Counted from the stretch's first letter, positions 28,773 to 37,993 are shown. The stretch: 64,000 nt of DNA from Xanthomonas fragariae (GCF_900183975.1 NZ_LT853882.1:1-64000), one strand, 5' to 3'. Program-made: numbers and translations. The notes: generated from the letters alone by a model not told the origin.

Positions 28773-30092
28773 TCAGCGACGCTGCAACCAGCTCGATGGA
28801 TCCACCGGCTGACCATTGCGACGTAGCTCGAAGTACAAGGCCGGCACGCCCTGCCCGCCCGAGCTGCCGACCTTGGCCACTGCTTCGCCGCGTTTGATGG
28901 ACGCGCCGGCATCGCGTAACAGCGTGTCGTTATGCGCGTACAGGCTCATGTAGCCGTTGCCGTGGTCCACGATCAGGATCATGCCGTAGCCGGTCATCCA
29001 GTCGGAGAACACCACGGTGCCGTCAGCCACTGCGGTGACGGTGCTGCCCTTGGGCGCGCCGATCAGCACGCCCTTGCTGGTGTGGCCGTCCGGCAAGGTG
29101 GCATCGAAGCGGGCCAGCAAGTTGCCCGACACCGGCCAGCTGAGCCCACCCACCTTGGGCGCCGGTGCGCTGGCGATCACCTTGGGCGGGGTCTTGCCGG
29201 GACGATCAGGGCGATCGGATTTGCTGCGCTTGGCCTGCGCTGCGGCCTCGGCAGCGGCACGTTTGGCGGCGGCACGTCGTTCGGCTTCGGCCTTGGCAGC
29301 AGCTGCGCGCAGATTGGCGAGCAGTTGTTCCAGCGACTGGGCGTCCTGGCCAAGGGCTTTTTCGCGTTCGGCGTGTTGTTTGTAGCGGTCGTCCAGTTGT
29401 GCAACGGTGGCCGCCTGCTGCGAGCGATCTTTCTGCAGCGAGGACGCCTGGGCCTTTTGGCGCGCACGCGCCGCATCCAGTGCCTGGCGACGGCTGGCGA
29501 TGTCCTGTTCCACTTTCGCCAAGGCATCCAACTGCGTGGTCAGCGCCTGGATACGCTGCGCACGTGCGTTCTGCACATAGCGGTGATCTGCCAGCATGCG
29601 TGTGGCATCGCCAACGGTATCTTGCGACAGCAACACCTTCAACGGTGCATTGCGGCCGACCTGATCGGCGCCGCGCAACAACCCAGCCAGTTGCACGCGC
29701 TGCCTTTGCAGGCCGCGCTGCAATTGCGCGCGGTCCTGTTGCAGGTTGGACAGGTGTTGTTCCTGTTCGTACATGGCCGTTTCGGTCTCGCTCAACGCGC
29801 GTGCGGTCTTGGCCACCTTCTCGTCGGCCTGGCGCAGCTGCTGGGCAGCGGTACTGCGCTTGCCTTCCAGTTCGCGCCGATCGGCGCTGATGGTCTTCAA
29901 CTCATCGCGCAGCTGCTGCAGTTTGCGCTCGGTTTCGCGCTGGCTCTGCGCATCCGCTCCCGCGCTGGCCAGCAGTGCGCAAGCCAGCACGGTCGCTGCC
30001 AGCCACACGCGTCCACGGCCGGTGGCGGGAGCAAACGGCAGGCGCGGCAGCTGTGCGGGCGAAGGGGGCAACGAAAGGTCCATTAACTTCAT
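28773..30092 (-). CDS. envC: Murein hydrolase activator EnvC (M23/LytM family)
   Basis: EnvC-type proteins sit in the periplasm at the division site, are recruited by FtsEX and activate amidases. The 439-residue protein begins MKLMDLSLPPSPAQLP, has a signal segment (VWLAATVLACALLASAGADA), a long coiled-coil region (about 55-300, TERKLQQLRDELKTISADRRELEGK onwards) and a C-terminal LytM domain (PVSGNLLARFD, GSTVTAVADGTVVFSDWMTGYGMILIVDHGNGYMSLYAHN). The first metal-binding motif of active M23 enzymes (HxGxD) is replaced by HTSKGVLIG, so it is probably a non-catalytic activator. It lies upstream of the S41 peptidase gene; ftsEX lies 20 kb away. Confidence 0.9.
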   Translation of the reverse strand: MKLMDLSLPPSPAQLPRLPFAPATGRGRVWLAATVLACALLASAGADAQSQRETERKLQQLRDELKTISADRRELEGKRSTAAQQLRQADEKVAKTARALSETETAMYEQEQHLSNLQQDRAQLQRGLQRQRVQLAGLLRGADQVGRNAPLKVLLSQDTVGDATRMLADHRYVQNARAQRIQALTTQLDALAKVEQDIASRRQALDAARARQKAQASSLQKDRSQQAATVAQLDDRYKQHAEREKALGQDAQSLEQLLANLRAAAAKAEAERRAAAKRAAAEAAAQAKRSKSDRPDRPGKTPPKVIASAPAPKVGGLSWPVSGNLLARFDATLPDGHTSKGVLIGAPKGSTVTAVADGTVVFSDWMTGYGMILIVDHGNGYMSLYAHNDTLLRDAGASIKRGEAVAKVGSSGGQGVPALYFELRRNGQPVDPSSWLQRR

Positions 30093-30168
30093 GCAGGTGC
30101 GCGATTGTAGCCAAGCATGGTGTGATCGCCGCCACGCACCAGACAACCGCCGCCGCACGAGGTTCAGC

Positions 30169-30330
30169 ATGAAGCCCCAGCATCTTCTGTTGGTGTTGTC
30201 CGCAGTCTGCACAAGCGCCTGTGCCGACGAGGACATCAGCGAGGTCGACGGCCGCATCAGCGCCAAGATCGCCGTGGTCCGTGGCGCCACCCCGCGCAGC
30301 TTCAATAGCGACGTTGCTCCGAAGGAATGA
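30169..30330 (+). CDS. Putative short lipoprotein
   Basis: A 53-residue frame starting MKPQHLLLVLSAVCTSACADED, which looks like a lipoprotein signal with lipobox TSAC, then only about 33 residues (SEVDGRISAKIAVVRGATP). No family is recognised. It is divergent from envC and upstream of the M28 peptidase gene. It may be a genuine small lipoprotein or the start of a truncated gene. Confidence 0.4.
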   Translation: MKPQHLLLVLSAVCTSACADEDISEVDGRISAKIAVVRGATPRSFNSDVAPKE

Positions 30331-30439
30331 CGCGCTACCACGCGGAGTTCTTGTGTCGACGCACCGCAGAGCGCATCGCACTCACCGCAACGTCCAAAAC
30401 ACGCTCTAAGATCGGGATTCTGCAGCACGAGGAGTTCCG

Positions 30440-32260
30440 ATGCCCCGCAAGATCCTGTTGTGCCTGGCCGCCATACTGGCCCTGGCCGGCTGCAAACGCG
30501 AACCCGCCGACGCGCCCACCGCGCCCACCGCGCAGGCGCCGGTCGATCGCGCGCCCAGCGCGCCGGTCAGCCGACACGCGTTTTCGCCCGAGCTGACCAG
30601 CGGCGATTTCGCCGAGTTGGTCAAAACGCTGGCATCGGATGACTTTGAAGGTCGCGGCCCGGGCACGCCCGGCGAAGAAATGACCGTCACCTACATTCGC
30701 GACCAGATGCAGCGCATCGGGTTGCAGCCGGGCAATGGCGACAGCTGGTTCCAGGAGGTGCCGATGGTGGAAACCACGGCCGCCCCATCCACCGCACCGA
30801 GCCTGCGCAGTGGCGATCGGACCCGTACCCTCGCCTTCGGCAGCGACATCTTGGTGGGCACGCGCACCGGTCAACCCGAGGTCAAGCTGGACAATAGCGA
30901 GCTGGTGTTTGTCGGCTACGGCGTGGATGCGCCCGAGCAGCAGTGGAACGATTACGCCGGCCAGGATTGGAAAGGCAAGACGGTGGTGATGTTCGTCAAC
31001 GACCCCGGCTTCCAAACCGGCGATGCCAAGCTCTTCGATGGCAAGCGCATGAGCTACTACGGCCGCTGGACCTACAAGTTCGAAGAGGCCGCACGCAAGG
31101 GCGCGGCCGCCGCTTTGATCGTGCACGACACGCCTGGAGCCAGCTATGGTTGGGACGTGGTGAAGAATTCCTGGTCCGGCCCGCAATACGACTTGCCGGC
31201 CAAGGACGACCCCGACGCGCGCCTGCCGGTGCAGGGCTGGATCAGCGCCGAGACCGCCAAACAGCTGTTCGCCAACGCCGGGCTGGACCTGGCACAAGCC
31301 TACAGCGACGCCAGCAAGCGCGGTTTCAAGCCGGTGCCGTTGAAGGCCAGCTGGTCGGTCGACCTGAAAAGCACCATCGCCGAAAAGATCTCGCGCAACG
31401 TGGTCGGCGTGCTGCCGGGCAGCACGCACGCAGACGAAGCAGTGCTGTACGTGGCGCACTGGGATCACCTGGGCAAGCATCCGGGCGAGAGCGGCGACAA
31501 CATCTACAACGGCGCGGTGGACAACGCGACCGGCGTGGCCGGCATTCTGGAAATCGCCGATGGCTTCGCGCATCAGGATCCCAAACCGGCGCGCTCGGTG
31601 GTGTTCGTGGCAGTGACGCTGGAAGAATCCGGCCTGCTCGGTTCCAAGTATTACGTGGCCAATCCCAGCTTCCCGCTGGACAAGATCGCCGCGGTGATCA
31701 ACCTGGATGCGATGTCGGTGGCCGGGCGCGCGCGGGATGTCACCGTGGTCGGCATGGGCAGTTCGGAGCTGGAAGACATCCTCAAGCCGATCGCCGCGAT
31801 GCAGGGCCGCACCCTGCATGCCGAAGCCACGCCGGAAAGCGGCTCGTATTTCCGTTCGGATCATTTCAACTTCGCCAAGGCCGGCGTGCCGGCGCTGTAT
31901 GCCGATGGCGGCGAAGACCTGCGCGAAGGCGGCACTAGGGCCGGACGTGCAGCCGCCAAGGACTACGGGCGCAATCGCTATCACGCACCGGGCGATGAAT
32001 ACGATGCAGCGAGCTGGAAACTCGATGGCACCATCGAAGACTTGCAGGCGGTGTATGGCGTAGGCAAGGAGGTGGCCGCTGGCGAGCGCTGGCCCAACTG
32101 GTATGCAGGCAACCCGTTCAAGGCCGCGCGCGACCGTATGATGGCCGGCAGGCCGGGCATACTTGCGGCGGCGGATGCGCAGACGCCGCAGGCCGAAGAC
32201 AGTGGCAATCAGGATGGCAAGAACGATGCAAGTACCAAGAAGGCGGCGCCCGCGCGTTGA
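30440..32260 (+). CDS. M28-family metallopeptidase, lipoprotein
   Basis: A 606-residue zinc aminopeptidase-like protein. The N-terminus MPRKILLCLAAILALAGCKRE has a lipobox (LAGC), then a Pro/Ala-rich linker. A PA-type insertion (VFVGYGVDAPEQQWNDYAGQ to the AALIVHDTPGASYGW region) precedes the M28 catalytic core: VAHWDHLG, NGAVDNATGVAGILE, VTLEESGLLGS, INLDAMS and the late RSDHFNFAKAGVPALY provide the five zinc ligands and the catalytic glutamate. It acts in the periplasm, probably anchored to a membrane. The C-terminal tail is low-complexity (EDSGNQDGKNDAS). A terminator follows at 32354. Confidence 0.92.
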   Translation: MPRKILLCLAAILALAGCKREPADAPTAPTAQAPVDRAPSAPVSRHAFSPELTSGDFAELVKTLASDDFEGRGPGTPGEEMTVTYIRDQMQRIGLQPGNGDSWFQEVPMVETTAAPSTAPSLRSGDRTRTLAFGSDILVGTRTGQPEVKLDNSELVFVGYGVDAPEQQWNDYAGQDWKGKTVVMFVNDPGFQTGDAKLFDGKRMSYYGRWTYKFEEAARKGAAAALIVHDTPGASYGWDVVKNSWSGPQYDLPAKDDPDARLPVQGWISAETAKQLFANAGLDLAQAYSDASKRGFKPVPLKASWSVDLKSTIAEKISRNVVGVLPGSTHADEAVLYVAHWDHLGKHPGESGDNIYNGAVDNATGVAGILEIADGFAHQDPKPARSVVFVAVTLEESGLLGSKYYVANPSFPLDKIAAVINLDAMSVAGRARDVTVVGMGSSELEDILKPIAAMQGRTLHAEATPESGSYFRSDHFNFAKAGVPALYADGGEDLREGGTRAGRAAAKDYGRNRYHAPGDEYDAASWKLDGTIEDLQAVYGVGKEVAAGERWPNWYAGNPFKAARDRMMAGRPGILAAADAQTPQAEDSGNQDGKNDASTKKAAPAR

Positions 32261-32353
32261 GAAATGAGGACGTGTCGCCGGCTTGACGCCGGCGGCGCGT
32301 TAGCGCGGATCGCGGCTGCAGCGTCTTGACGACGACTCTCGCCTAAAACTAAA

Positions 32354-32379
32354 AAAGGGCCTCCTGTCGAAGGCCCTTT
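32354..32379 (+). terminator. Intrinsic terminator of the M28 peptidase gene
   Basis: AAAGGGCCT (32354-32362) pairs with AGGCCCTTT (32371-32379) across eight bases; the upstream A run makes it usable in both directions. The 200 bases from here to the PepSY gene hold nothing else recognisable. Confidence 0.85.
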
Positions 32380-32577
32380 GCATTTGTGGCTTGTGCCAAG
32401 CGCATATCGGCAACGGAGCTAATGGATCACGGGTCGGGAGCGAGATGCGCTAACGCGCCGTTCTCACCCAGTCGTGGACGAGGTGCAGGCCCATCGGCAC
32501 GTAGAGCCATCGTGGTCAGCAGTACCACCACCGATCTCTGGTACCGCCCTACCCGTTCTGACAACTGAGCAACCCCG

Positions 32578-33024
32578 TCAGTTATTGTCGACGCTGACCA
32601 CGTGTCCATCTTCCGGATCGAGTTGCAGATCAACCTTTTGTCCACCGCGCTTTGCTTCGGCTTTCCATAACCCGTTTTCGAATGCGAGGTCGTGCACATT
32701 CAAGTAGCCGTTGGTCGACAGCGCTGCGCGAATATCGGCTTCGTTGAGCTTTGAAGTGGTGTGGTCGCCATAGACACGGCCGGTGACCGGGTCTATGCGC
32801 ACATCCACATTCTTCCCATCGCCACTGCGCGCGTCGGCAGTCCACACGCCGTGCTTGAATTTGACGTCATGCACCTTGGTGTAACCCTTGGCGGTGAGCA
32901 TGCTGGCGACTTCGGCGGATGTGAGCGCCTTGGCCGGCTTGTCTGCGGCCGCTTGCGCAAAAGCGCCGTGCGAGGCCAAGGCGAGTGCGCCGATCAGGGC
33001 GGTTTTCAACAATCGCTGTGTCAT
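32578..33024 (-). CDS. Periplasmic PepSY-domain protein
   Basis: A 148-residue secreted protein with signal peptide MTQRLLKTALIGALALASHG (cleavage probably after AFAQA). The mature part has two PepSY-like repeats of about 60 residues: SAEVASMLTAKGYTKVHDVK...GVWTADARSGDGKNVDVRIDPVTGRV, then EADIRAALSTNGYLNVHDLA...GLWKAEAKRGGQKVDLQLDPEDGHV. PepSY domains occur in protease inhibitors and small periplasmic proteins of unclear role. It is monocistronic; upstream lies a set of IS fragments. Confidence 0.85.
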   Translation of the reverse strand: MTQRLLKTALIGALALASHGAFAQAAADKPAKALTSAEVASMLTAKGYTKVHDVKFKHGVWTADARSGDGKNVDVRIDPVTGRVYGDHTTSKLNEADIRAALSTNGYLNVHDLAFENGLWKAEAKRGGQKVDLQLDPEDGHVVSVDNN

Positions 33025-33114
33025 GGGATGCTCTTGCAGTGAGGTGCGCTCATGCTGGACGTGCTCCAATCGCCATCAGGTGAAAACCCAAAGACGTTTA
33101 CAACAGACGTTCAG

Positions 33115-33411
33115 CTAAGGAACGTCTGAACAACCAGCCAGCATCTTCGAAGTTCAACCAGCAACGTCCAGATGAGGCGTGCGATTGGCTTGAGTGGCGG
33201 CATTCATGCGGCGTCTGGCGTCTTATCCCACGGTCCGGCAGCATGATCCTCTGGCCGGCAGCAACTGCCCGCGCACCATCCGCAGTTTGGACAGCGCAAA
33301 CAACGTCAGCACCTGCGCCACGTTTTTGGCCAGGCCGCGATAGCGGACCTTGGTGTAGCCGACTGCCGTTCGATCGCCCGCAACCGCATCCACCCCGATA
33401 CGCGTCTGCAT
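33115..33411 (-). mobile_element. IS5-family transposase, 3' fragment
   Basis: The minus strand reads GYTKVRYRGLAKNVAQVLTL followed by FALSKLRMVRGQLL, the C-terminus of IS5-subgroup transposases common in Xanthomonas. The 3' boundary is near 33119-33135, where GGTTGTTCAGACGTTCC looks like an IS end. The N-terminal two thirds are missing: the fragment is cut at 33411, where an IS30-type fragment starts. Confidence 0.75.
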
Positions 33412-33414
33412 GCG

Positions 33415-33510
33415 TTGTACGAAACCGGCATGTCGATGCGTGCCATTGCCAGTGCATTGGAGCGTTCGCCCAGCACGATCAGCCGCGAACTACGCCGCAC
33501 CAGCACGCTC
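33415..33510 (+). mobile_element. IS30-family transposase, N-terminal fragment
   Basis: The plus strand reads YETGMSMRAIASALERSPST then ISRELRR, the helix-turn-helix of IS30-family transposases. After about 33500 the frame becomes unrecognisable. An IS30 C-terminal fragment on the same strand lies at 36290-36631. Confidence 0.65.
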
Positions 33511-33634
33511 GGCAGTATCTGCAAGATCACGCGCAGCGCATCAGTGAGCGACGGCGCACGCAGGCCAGCCGACGTCCACGCATCGACGCTGAGCGCATCG
33601 CCCAGATCGAGGTCTTGCTGGTTGAGGACTTCAG

Positions 33635-33925
33635 GGCACCTCGAATAACCAAATCCTGACCGCGGCCCGGCGCGCATGATGCTTACCCGGCCTTCAGAAA
33701 GATCAGCGATCCGAGGTATTCGTCCTCGTTCGTAGTTTGCTTATGCAACGGATGCAGCACTTTGCCCGCTTGCGGTATTCATACCGGTCGCATTCCAGCC
33801 TGCTGTAATCGCGCCAGACACAGCAGGTGACGACCGGCTACCTTCAAGCTGATCATTTGTGTGGTTTCCCGCTGGCGTGACGTCATGCCAATGATGGCAG
33901 AATGCTGAGGTTTTTAGAGGTGCCC
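33635..33925. repeat. Stretch bounded by IS-like ends GGGCACCT
   Basis: The left side starts GGGCACCTCGAATAACC (33637) and the right side ends GTTTTTAGAGGTGCCC (33910-33925), whose complement occurs exactly at 14284-14299. The 290 bases between have no gene. It may be the shell of a decayed IS or a non-autonomous element. The remaining 137 bases to the FAD oxidase gene show nothing. Confidence 0.45.
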
Positions 33926-34062
33926 AATAGTGAGGTCGATAAGGGTGCACGACAGGCAGACGTAATATCTAAATCGTCACCATAAACAGGCTGCGATACT
34001 TGCTATCATTATGTGGGCGCTTACAGCAAAGCATTGATTGGGTGCTGGATGACCCGCGTGAC

Positions 34063-35448
34063 TCACAATGGCGGCAGCACCTTACCCGGATTCAAAATCC
34101 CATCCGGATCCAGCGCCGCCTTGATCGCGCGCATCGCCGCCAGCGTCGGCGCGCTGAAGGCTTGCGTCATGAAGTCGCGCTTGGCCACGCCGATACCGTG
34201 TTCGCCCGATAACGTGCCTTCCAGCGAAAGCACCAGTGCGAATAGGCGCGGCAATGCGGCATGCGCGCGTGCATCTTCGTCGGCATCGGCGGGGTCGTAC
34301 ATGATGTTGATGTGCAAGTTGCCGTTGCCTGCGTGCCCGAACGCGACGATGGGCAACGCGAATTCGGCGGCTAGCGCTTCCACACCGGCCACCAACGCGG
34401 GGATGCGCGACACCGGCACCACCACATCTTCGTTGACCTTGCCCGGCTTGATCGTGCGCAATGCCGGCGACAGCGCACGGCGCGCGGCCCATAACCTGTC
34501 GCGAGCGCTGCCATCGGCGGCCACATCCAGGCTCAATACGCCCTCGCCATCGGCGGCGTCGTGCAGGGCCTGCAATGCGTACGGAAGTGTGTCGTGATCG
34601 CCATCGGCTTCGATCAGCAACATCGCACCTGCTTCGGGCACATCGCTGCCTTTGCGCCGCAATAGCGCGATCGCGCTGGCATCCATGAATTCCAGCATTG
34701 TCGGCGTGGTCGGTTGTGCCATCAAGCGCGATACCGCAGCTGCGGCGCTGGACGCATCGCGGTACAGCGCACGTAGGCCGGCGTGTGCGATTGCGCGTGG
34801 AGTCAACTTCAACGTCGCTTCGACGATGATCGCCAGCGTACCTTCGCTTCCGACCAGCAGGTGCGTGAGGTCGTAGCCGGTGGAATTCTTGGTGTACGCA
34901 CCGCCGCAGCGGATCACCTCGCCGGTGCCGGTGACTGCGACCAGACCGAGCACGTTATCGCGGGTCGCGCCGTACTTCACCGCGCGCGGGCCGCCGGCAT
35001 TGGTCGATAGATTCCCGCCGATGCTGCAGATCTCCGCGCTGGACGGATCCGGCGGCCAAAACAACGCGTGTGGCTGCAGCGCTTGCTGCAGCTCGCCATT
35101 GAGCAGACCGGGTTGCACGATGGCGCAGCGGTCTTCCGGGCGCAGCGCAAGGATGCGATTCATGCGCGCCATCGACACCACCACGCCACCGGAAAACGGC
35201 ACCGCCGCGCCGGTGGTGCCGGTGCCCGCGCCACGTGCCACGATCGGCACGCCATGTGTGCGACACGCCTGCACGATCGCCACCACATCATCGGTATCGC
35301 GCGGCAGGGCGACTGCGGCTGGTAATGCCCAGCGACGCGAATCGTCTTCGCCATAACGGCGGCGCGCGTCGGCGCCGGTCAACCAGCCATCGGGTCCAAG
35401 CCGCGCGGCCAGCAGCTCGGCCAGCGCGGCGGGAAGTACATCTGTCAT
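34063..35448 (-). CDS. FAD-linked oxidase, D-lactate/glycolate dehydrogenase type
   Basis: A 461-residue flavoprotein of the FAD-binding type 4 family (GlcD, D-lactate or D-2-hydroxyglutarate dehydrogenases). The N-terminal PCMH-type FAD domain has VPIVARGAGTGTTGAAVPFSGG and PDPSSAEICSIGGNLSTNAGGPRAVKYG; the C-terminal cap has AFGHAGNGNLHINIMYDP and the closing GTLSGEHGIGVAKRDFM with metal-binding histidines, and ends DPDGILNPGKVLPP. The ATG at 35448 (MTDVLPAALAELL) fits the family length; the frame is open further upstream. The exact 2-hydroxyacid is not clear. It is monocistronic between accessory regions. Confidence 0.9.
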   Translation of the reverse strand: MTDVLPAALAELLAARLGPDGWLTGADARRRYGEDDSRRWALPAAVALPRDTDDVVAIVQACRTHGVPIVARGAGTGTTGAAVPFSGGVVVSMARMNRILALRPEDRCAIVQPGLLNGELQQALQPHALFWPPDPSSAEICSIGGNLSTNAGGPRAVKYGATRDNVLGLVAVTGTGEVIRCGGAYTKNSTGYDLTHLLVGSEGTLAIIVEATLKLTPRAIAHAGLRALYRDASSAAAAVSRLMAQPTTPTMLEFMDASAIALLRRKGSDVPEAGAMLLIEADGDHDTLPYALQALHDAADGEGVLSLDVAADGSARDRLWAARRALSPALRTIKPGKVNEDVVVPVSRIPALVAGVEALAAEFALPIVAFGHAGNGNLHINIMYDPADADEDARAHAALPRLFALVLSLEGTLSGEHGIGVAKRDFMTQAFSAPTLAAMRAIKAALDPDGILNPGKVLPPL

Positions 35449-35694
35449 GACGCATGATCCTGTGGTGCCGCGCGCTGGATGCATTTCCACCCTAGCACTG
35501 CGACCGTAAGCTGCAGCCCAGACCCAACGCAGCTCGGAGAGCATTGAGCCGAGCCTCGGAGCGAGTTCTGTTCGTATGATCTGTCTGTCATCACGGCCTT
35601 CACCCTAACGGCAGGATGTTTGAGCAAAGCCTGCGTCGTCTGGAAGAAGTGGCGGTAACTTGTTTGAAAAGCGTCGACCGGCAAGATCTCTGTA

Positions 35695-35840
35695 CTTAGA
35701 GTGGCTAACAAAACGTATCGAGCAGTCGCCACGTGGGTGCGGAGGGCGCGGAGGAACCGCAGTGTACGCGTGGTACATGCCGATTCCGAGCACCGGCCGT
35801 GCCCGCCTGGCGGTGAGCGCAGTAGTTGAGTGGTTGAACG
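35695..35840. repeat. Dispersed palindromic repeat, copy 3
   Basis: The left end CTTAGAGTGGCTAACAAAAC is perfect. The core has GCGCGGAGGAACCGCAGTG, the small palindrome TGTACGCGTGGTACA, ATTCCGAGCACCGGCC and GCCCGCCTGGCGG, shared with copy 5 at 61635. The right end (GTAGTTGAGTGGTTGAACG) is degenerate. Confidence 0.85.
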
Positions 35841-36012
35841 CGATCATGCTGTATGGCGGCTATTGTTGAGTCCTGGGCTTTGCCTGACGATACTGTCTTT
35901 TGTCGCCTGCACGCTGCCCATTGGGATCGACATTGGCGCATACGCGATCGCCGCAGATGACAGCATCCGAGGCGTAGTAGGCTCGCAAAACCGGGGTTGC
36001 AGTGTCGTAGCG

Positions 36013-36260
36013 CTATAACTCCTCCTTGACGCTGGCGAGTTCGCGGCGGTAATAACCCAGCACCGCCCAGCCTACCAAGAGCACCAGCAACAATATCGCG
36101 CCGGCGGCGCCGTACCAGAGCCGCATAGCCTTGCTTGCCACCTGCACAGGTGCGTGGAAGTGGCTGAGACAGCGCGATCGTATTCGGCAGCGACGGGCAA
36201 TACCGCATCCTTGGCCGGCGGCGTCAACTCAGGACGCACCACCAACGGTTGTGAAGTGGT
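36013..36260 (-). pseudogene. C-terminal remnant of an unidentified membrane protein gene
   Basis: The minus strand encodes PLVVRPELTPPAKDAVLPV, then after a one-base frameshift near 36165, HFHAPVQVASKAMRLWYGAA, a single hydrophobic segment (GAILLLVLLVGWAVLGYY) and the tail RRELASVKEEL-stop (TAG at 36013-36015). This looks like the end of a protein with one C-terminal membrane anchor. The rest of the gene is replaced by an IS30 fragment. The parent family was not recognised. The 170 bases between this and repeat copy 3 show nothing. Confidence 0.55.
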
Positions 36261-36289
36261 CCAGGCGGCCTGACCTGATCGACTTCATC

Positions 36290-36649
36290 GCCGTCTAGCG
36301 GCTGGGCGGCTTACGCCAGGCAGTGCACACCCTCACCGCCGACAACGGTAAGGAGCTCGCCGATCATCGGCTCATTGTTGCTTGCTTGCAAAGCGATTTC
36401 TATTTTGCAGATCCGTACTGTGCACGGCAGCGTGGCAGCAACGAAACTGCCAACGGATTGACCCGCCAGTACCTGCCACGACAGACCGAGTTCAGCCCCA
36501 TCACCGACGCGGACCTGCGATGGATCGAACAGCGACTCTACAATCGTCCCCGCAAGATACTCGGATTTAAAACGCCCCTCGACGTCTTCTCCGAGGAAAT
36601 CCTCAACAGCGTTGCGCTGATTGGGTGTTGAGGGTTTTTCAGGAGCGAC
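36290..36649 (+). mobile_element. IS30-family transposase, C-terminal fragment
   Basis: The frame reads HTLTADNGKELADHRLIVA, FYFADPYCARQRGSNETANG, LTRQYLPRQTEF and RLYNRPRKILGFKTPLDVF, the DDE core end and C-terminus of IS30 transposases (ADNGKEF, RGSNEN, NRPRKxLGFxTP). An end-like GGGTTTTTCAGGAGCGACT follows at 36631-36649. The N-terminus is missing. Confidence 0.8.
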
Positions 36650-36697
36650 TATGCAGTGCAAAAAACCCGCGTGTGCCGCGCAGCCGTTCGATAGCCG

Positions 36698-37492
36698 CTA
36701 AAACCCGTAACGCAAAAATCCGCCATCCACCGCAATGCATTCGCCGGTGATGTAACTGGCCGCCGGCAGACACAGGAAACTGACAGCGGCAGCGACTTCT
36801 TCCGGTTCGCCGATGCGGCGCATCGGCGTGCGCTCGATCACCTGCTCGTAGTAATCCGGATCTGACAACGGTCCTGAGGTACGCCGCGTGCGGATATACC
36901 AAGGCGCCACCGCGTTGACGCGGATGCCGTCCTCGGCCCATTCCACCGCCAGATTACGCGTCATTTGCTGCAGCGCGGCCTTGGTCATGCCGTACGGCGC
37001 GCCGCTGCGCACATGCGTGATGCCCGAGACGCTGCCGACGTTGACGATCACCGAGGCGGCGTGTTTCGCCAGCAACGGGTGTGCATAGCGCGACAATTCG
37101 AACGCAGAAAACAGGTTGGTTTCGAAAATGCCGCGCCACTCGTCTTCGGTGTAATCGATCGCCGCGCGCGCGATGTTGCCGCCTGCATTGTTGATCAGTA
37201 GATGCAACCCATCTGTATGGTCTTCCACCCAATCCAGGATGGCGCGGCGTTCCTCATCGTCGGAGACATCGGCGGCCAAGCCGTGCAGTTCGCGCTCGGG
37301 AAACTCTTCGGCGAGCTCATCGCGCGCCTGCGCCAATGCATCGGCATCGCGCGCCACCATCAGCAGATCCGCACCGAAGCCGAGCAGCTCGCGCGCGATA
37401 GCCAGGCCAATGCCAACACTGGCGCCGGTGATGAGGGCGGTCTGTCCATCCAGCCGCCAGCGATGCGTTGTCACGTGGGTGATCCTCTTCAA
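36698..37492 (-). CDS. Short-chain dehydrogenase/reductase (tropinone reductase-like)
   Basis: A 264-residue NAD(P)-dependent oxidoreductase of the classical SDR family. Cofactor motif [11 protein letters not shown] near residue 23, structural NNAGGN near 100, catalytic serine in VNVGSVSG and the YxxxK pair in YGMTKAAL near 165. The C-terminal [25 protein letters not shown] is typical of tropinone reductase-like or 3-oxoacyl reductases. The ATG at 37492 gives [16 protein letters not shown]; a GTG at VTTHRW is an alternative. The physiological substrate is not evident. It is divergent from a small lipoprotein gene. Confidence 0.9.
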   Translation of the reverse strand: MKRITHVTTHRWRLDGQTALITGASVGIGLAIARELLGFGADLLMVARDADALAQARDELAEEFPERELHGLAADVSDDEERRAILDWVEDHTDGLHLLINNAGGNIARAAIDYTEDEWRGIFETNLFSAFELSRYAHPLLAKHAASVIVNVGSVSGITHVRSGAPYGMTKAALQQMTRNLAVEWAEDGIRVNAVAPWYIRTRRTSGPLSDPDYYEQVIERTPMRRIGEPEEVAAAVSFLCLPAASYITGECIAVDGGFLRYGF

Positions 37493-37578
37493 GACGCAGG
37501 AAACGGCCGCTGCAGCGCAGTTGACGCGCGCATACGGCCCGAGCGTAGGATACCGCCACCCCGAGCGAGGTCACGACG

Positions 37579-37794
37579 ATGAAACTGCATTGGATTCTTG
37601 CGGCCAGCCTGACGTTGCTGATTGGCGGCTGCCAGCAGCCGCAACCTGTGCCCACCGAGCAGAAGCCTGAGCCGCAGGCCACCGCCTTGCGCGACCACAT
37701 CCACGAACCGCTCAACAGGGCGCACGCGGTGCAGGCGGTGACCGATCAGTCCGCAGACGATCAGCGCAAGGCAATCGATGCGGCGACACAGTAA
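37579..37794 (+). CDS. Small lipoprotein
   Basis: A 71-residue protein with a lipoprotein signal MKLHWILAASLTLLIGGCQQ (lipobox IGGC), then a Pro/Glu-rich linker and a short helix-forming segment (LNRAHAVQAVTDQSADDQRK). It resembles short lipoproteins annotated as hypothetical in xanthomonads. It lies upstream of a bidirectional terminator shared with sppA. Function is unknown. Confidence 0.75.
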   Translation: MKLHWILAASLTLLIGGCQQPQPVPTEQKPEPQATALRDHIHEPLNRAHAVQAVTDQSADDQRKAIDAATQ

Positions 37795-37940
37795 GCGCAC
37801 CGCATCACGCGCGCGTCGAGGTCCAAAAGGCTGCAAGCGCTCGCTCTGCCGCGCGCAATTCTGGAATTAGCGCTTGGTGCAATTTCTGCGAGAAATGTTG
37901 CGGACGCTGCACTAAGAATGCACAGCGACCGCAGAAACAA

Positions 37941-37965
37941 CAACGCCGGCGCAAGGCCGGCGTTG
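37941..37965. terminator. Bidirectional hairpin between the small lipoprotein gene and sppA
   Basis: CAACGCCGG (37941-37949) pairs with CCGGCGTTG (37957-37965). It lies 29 bases after the sppA stop and could serve both converging genes, though T tracts are weak. Confidence 0.7.
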
Positions 37966-37993
37966 TCGACAATTCTAGCGCACACGTGTCGCG

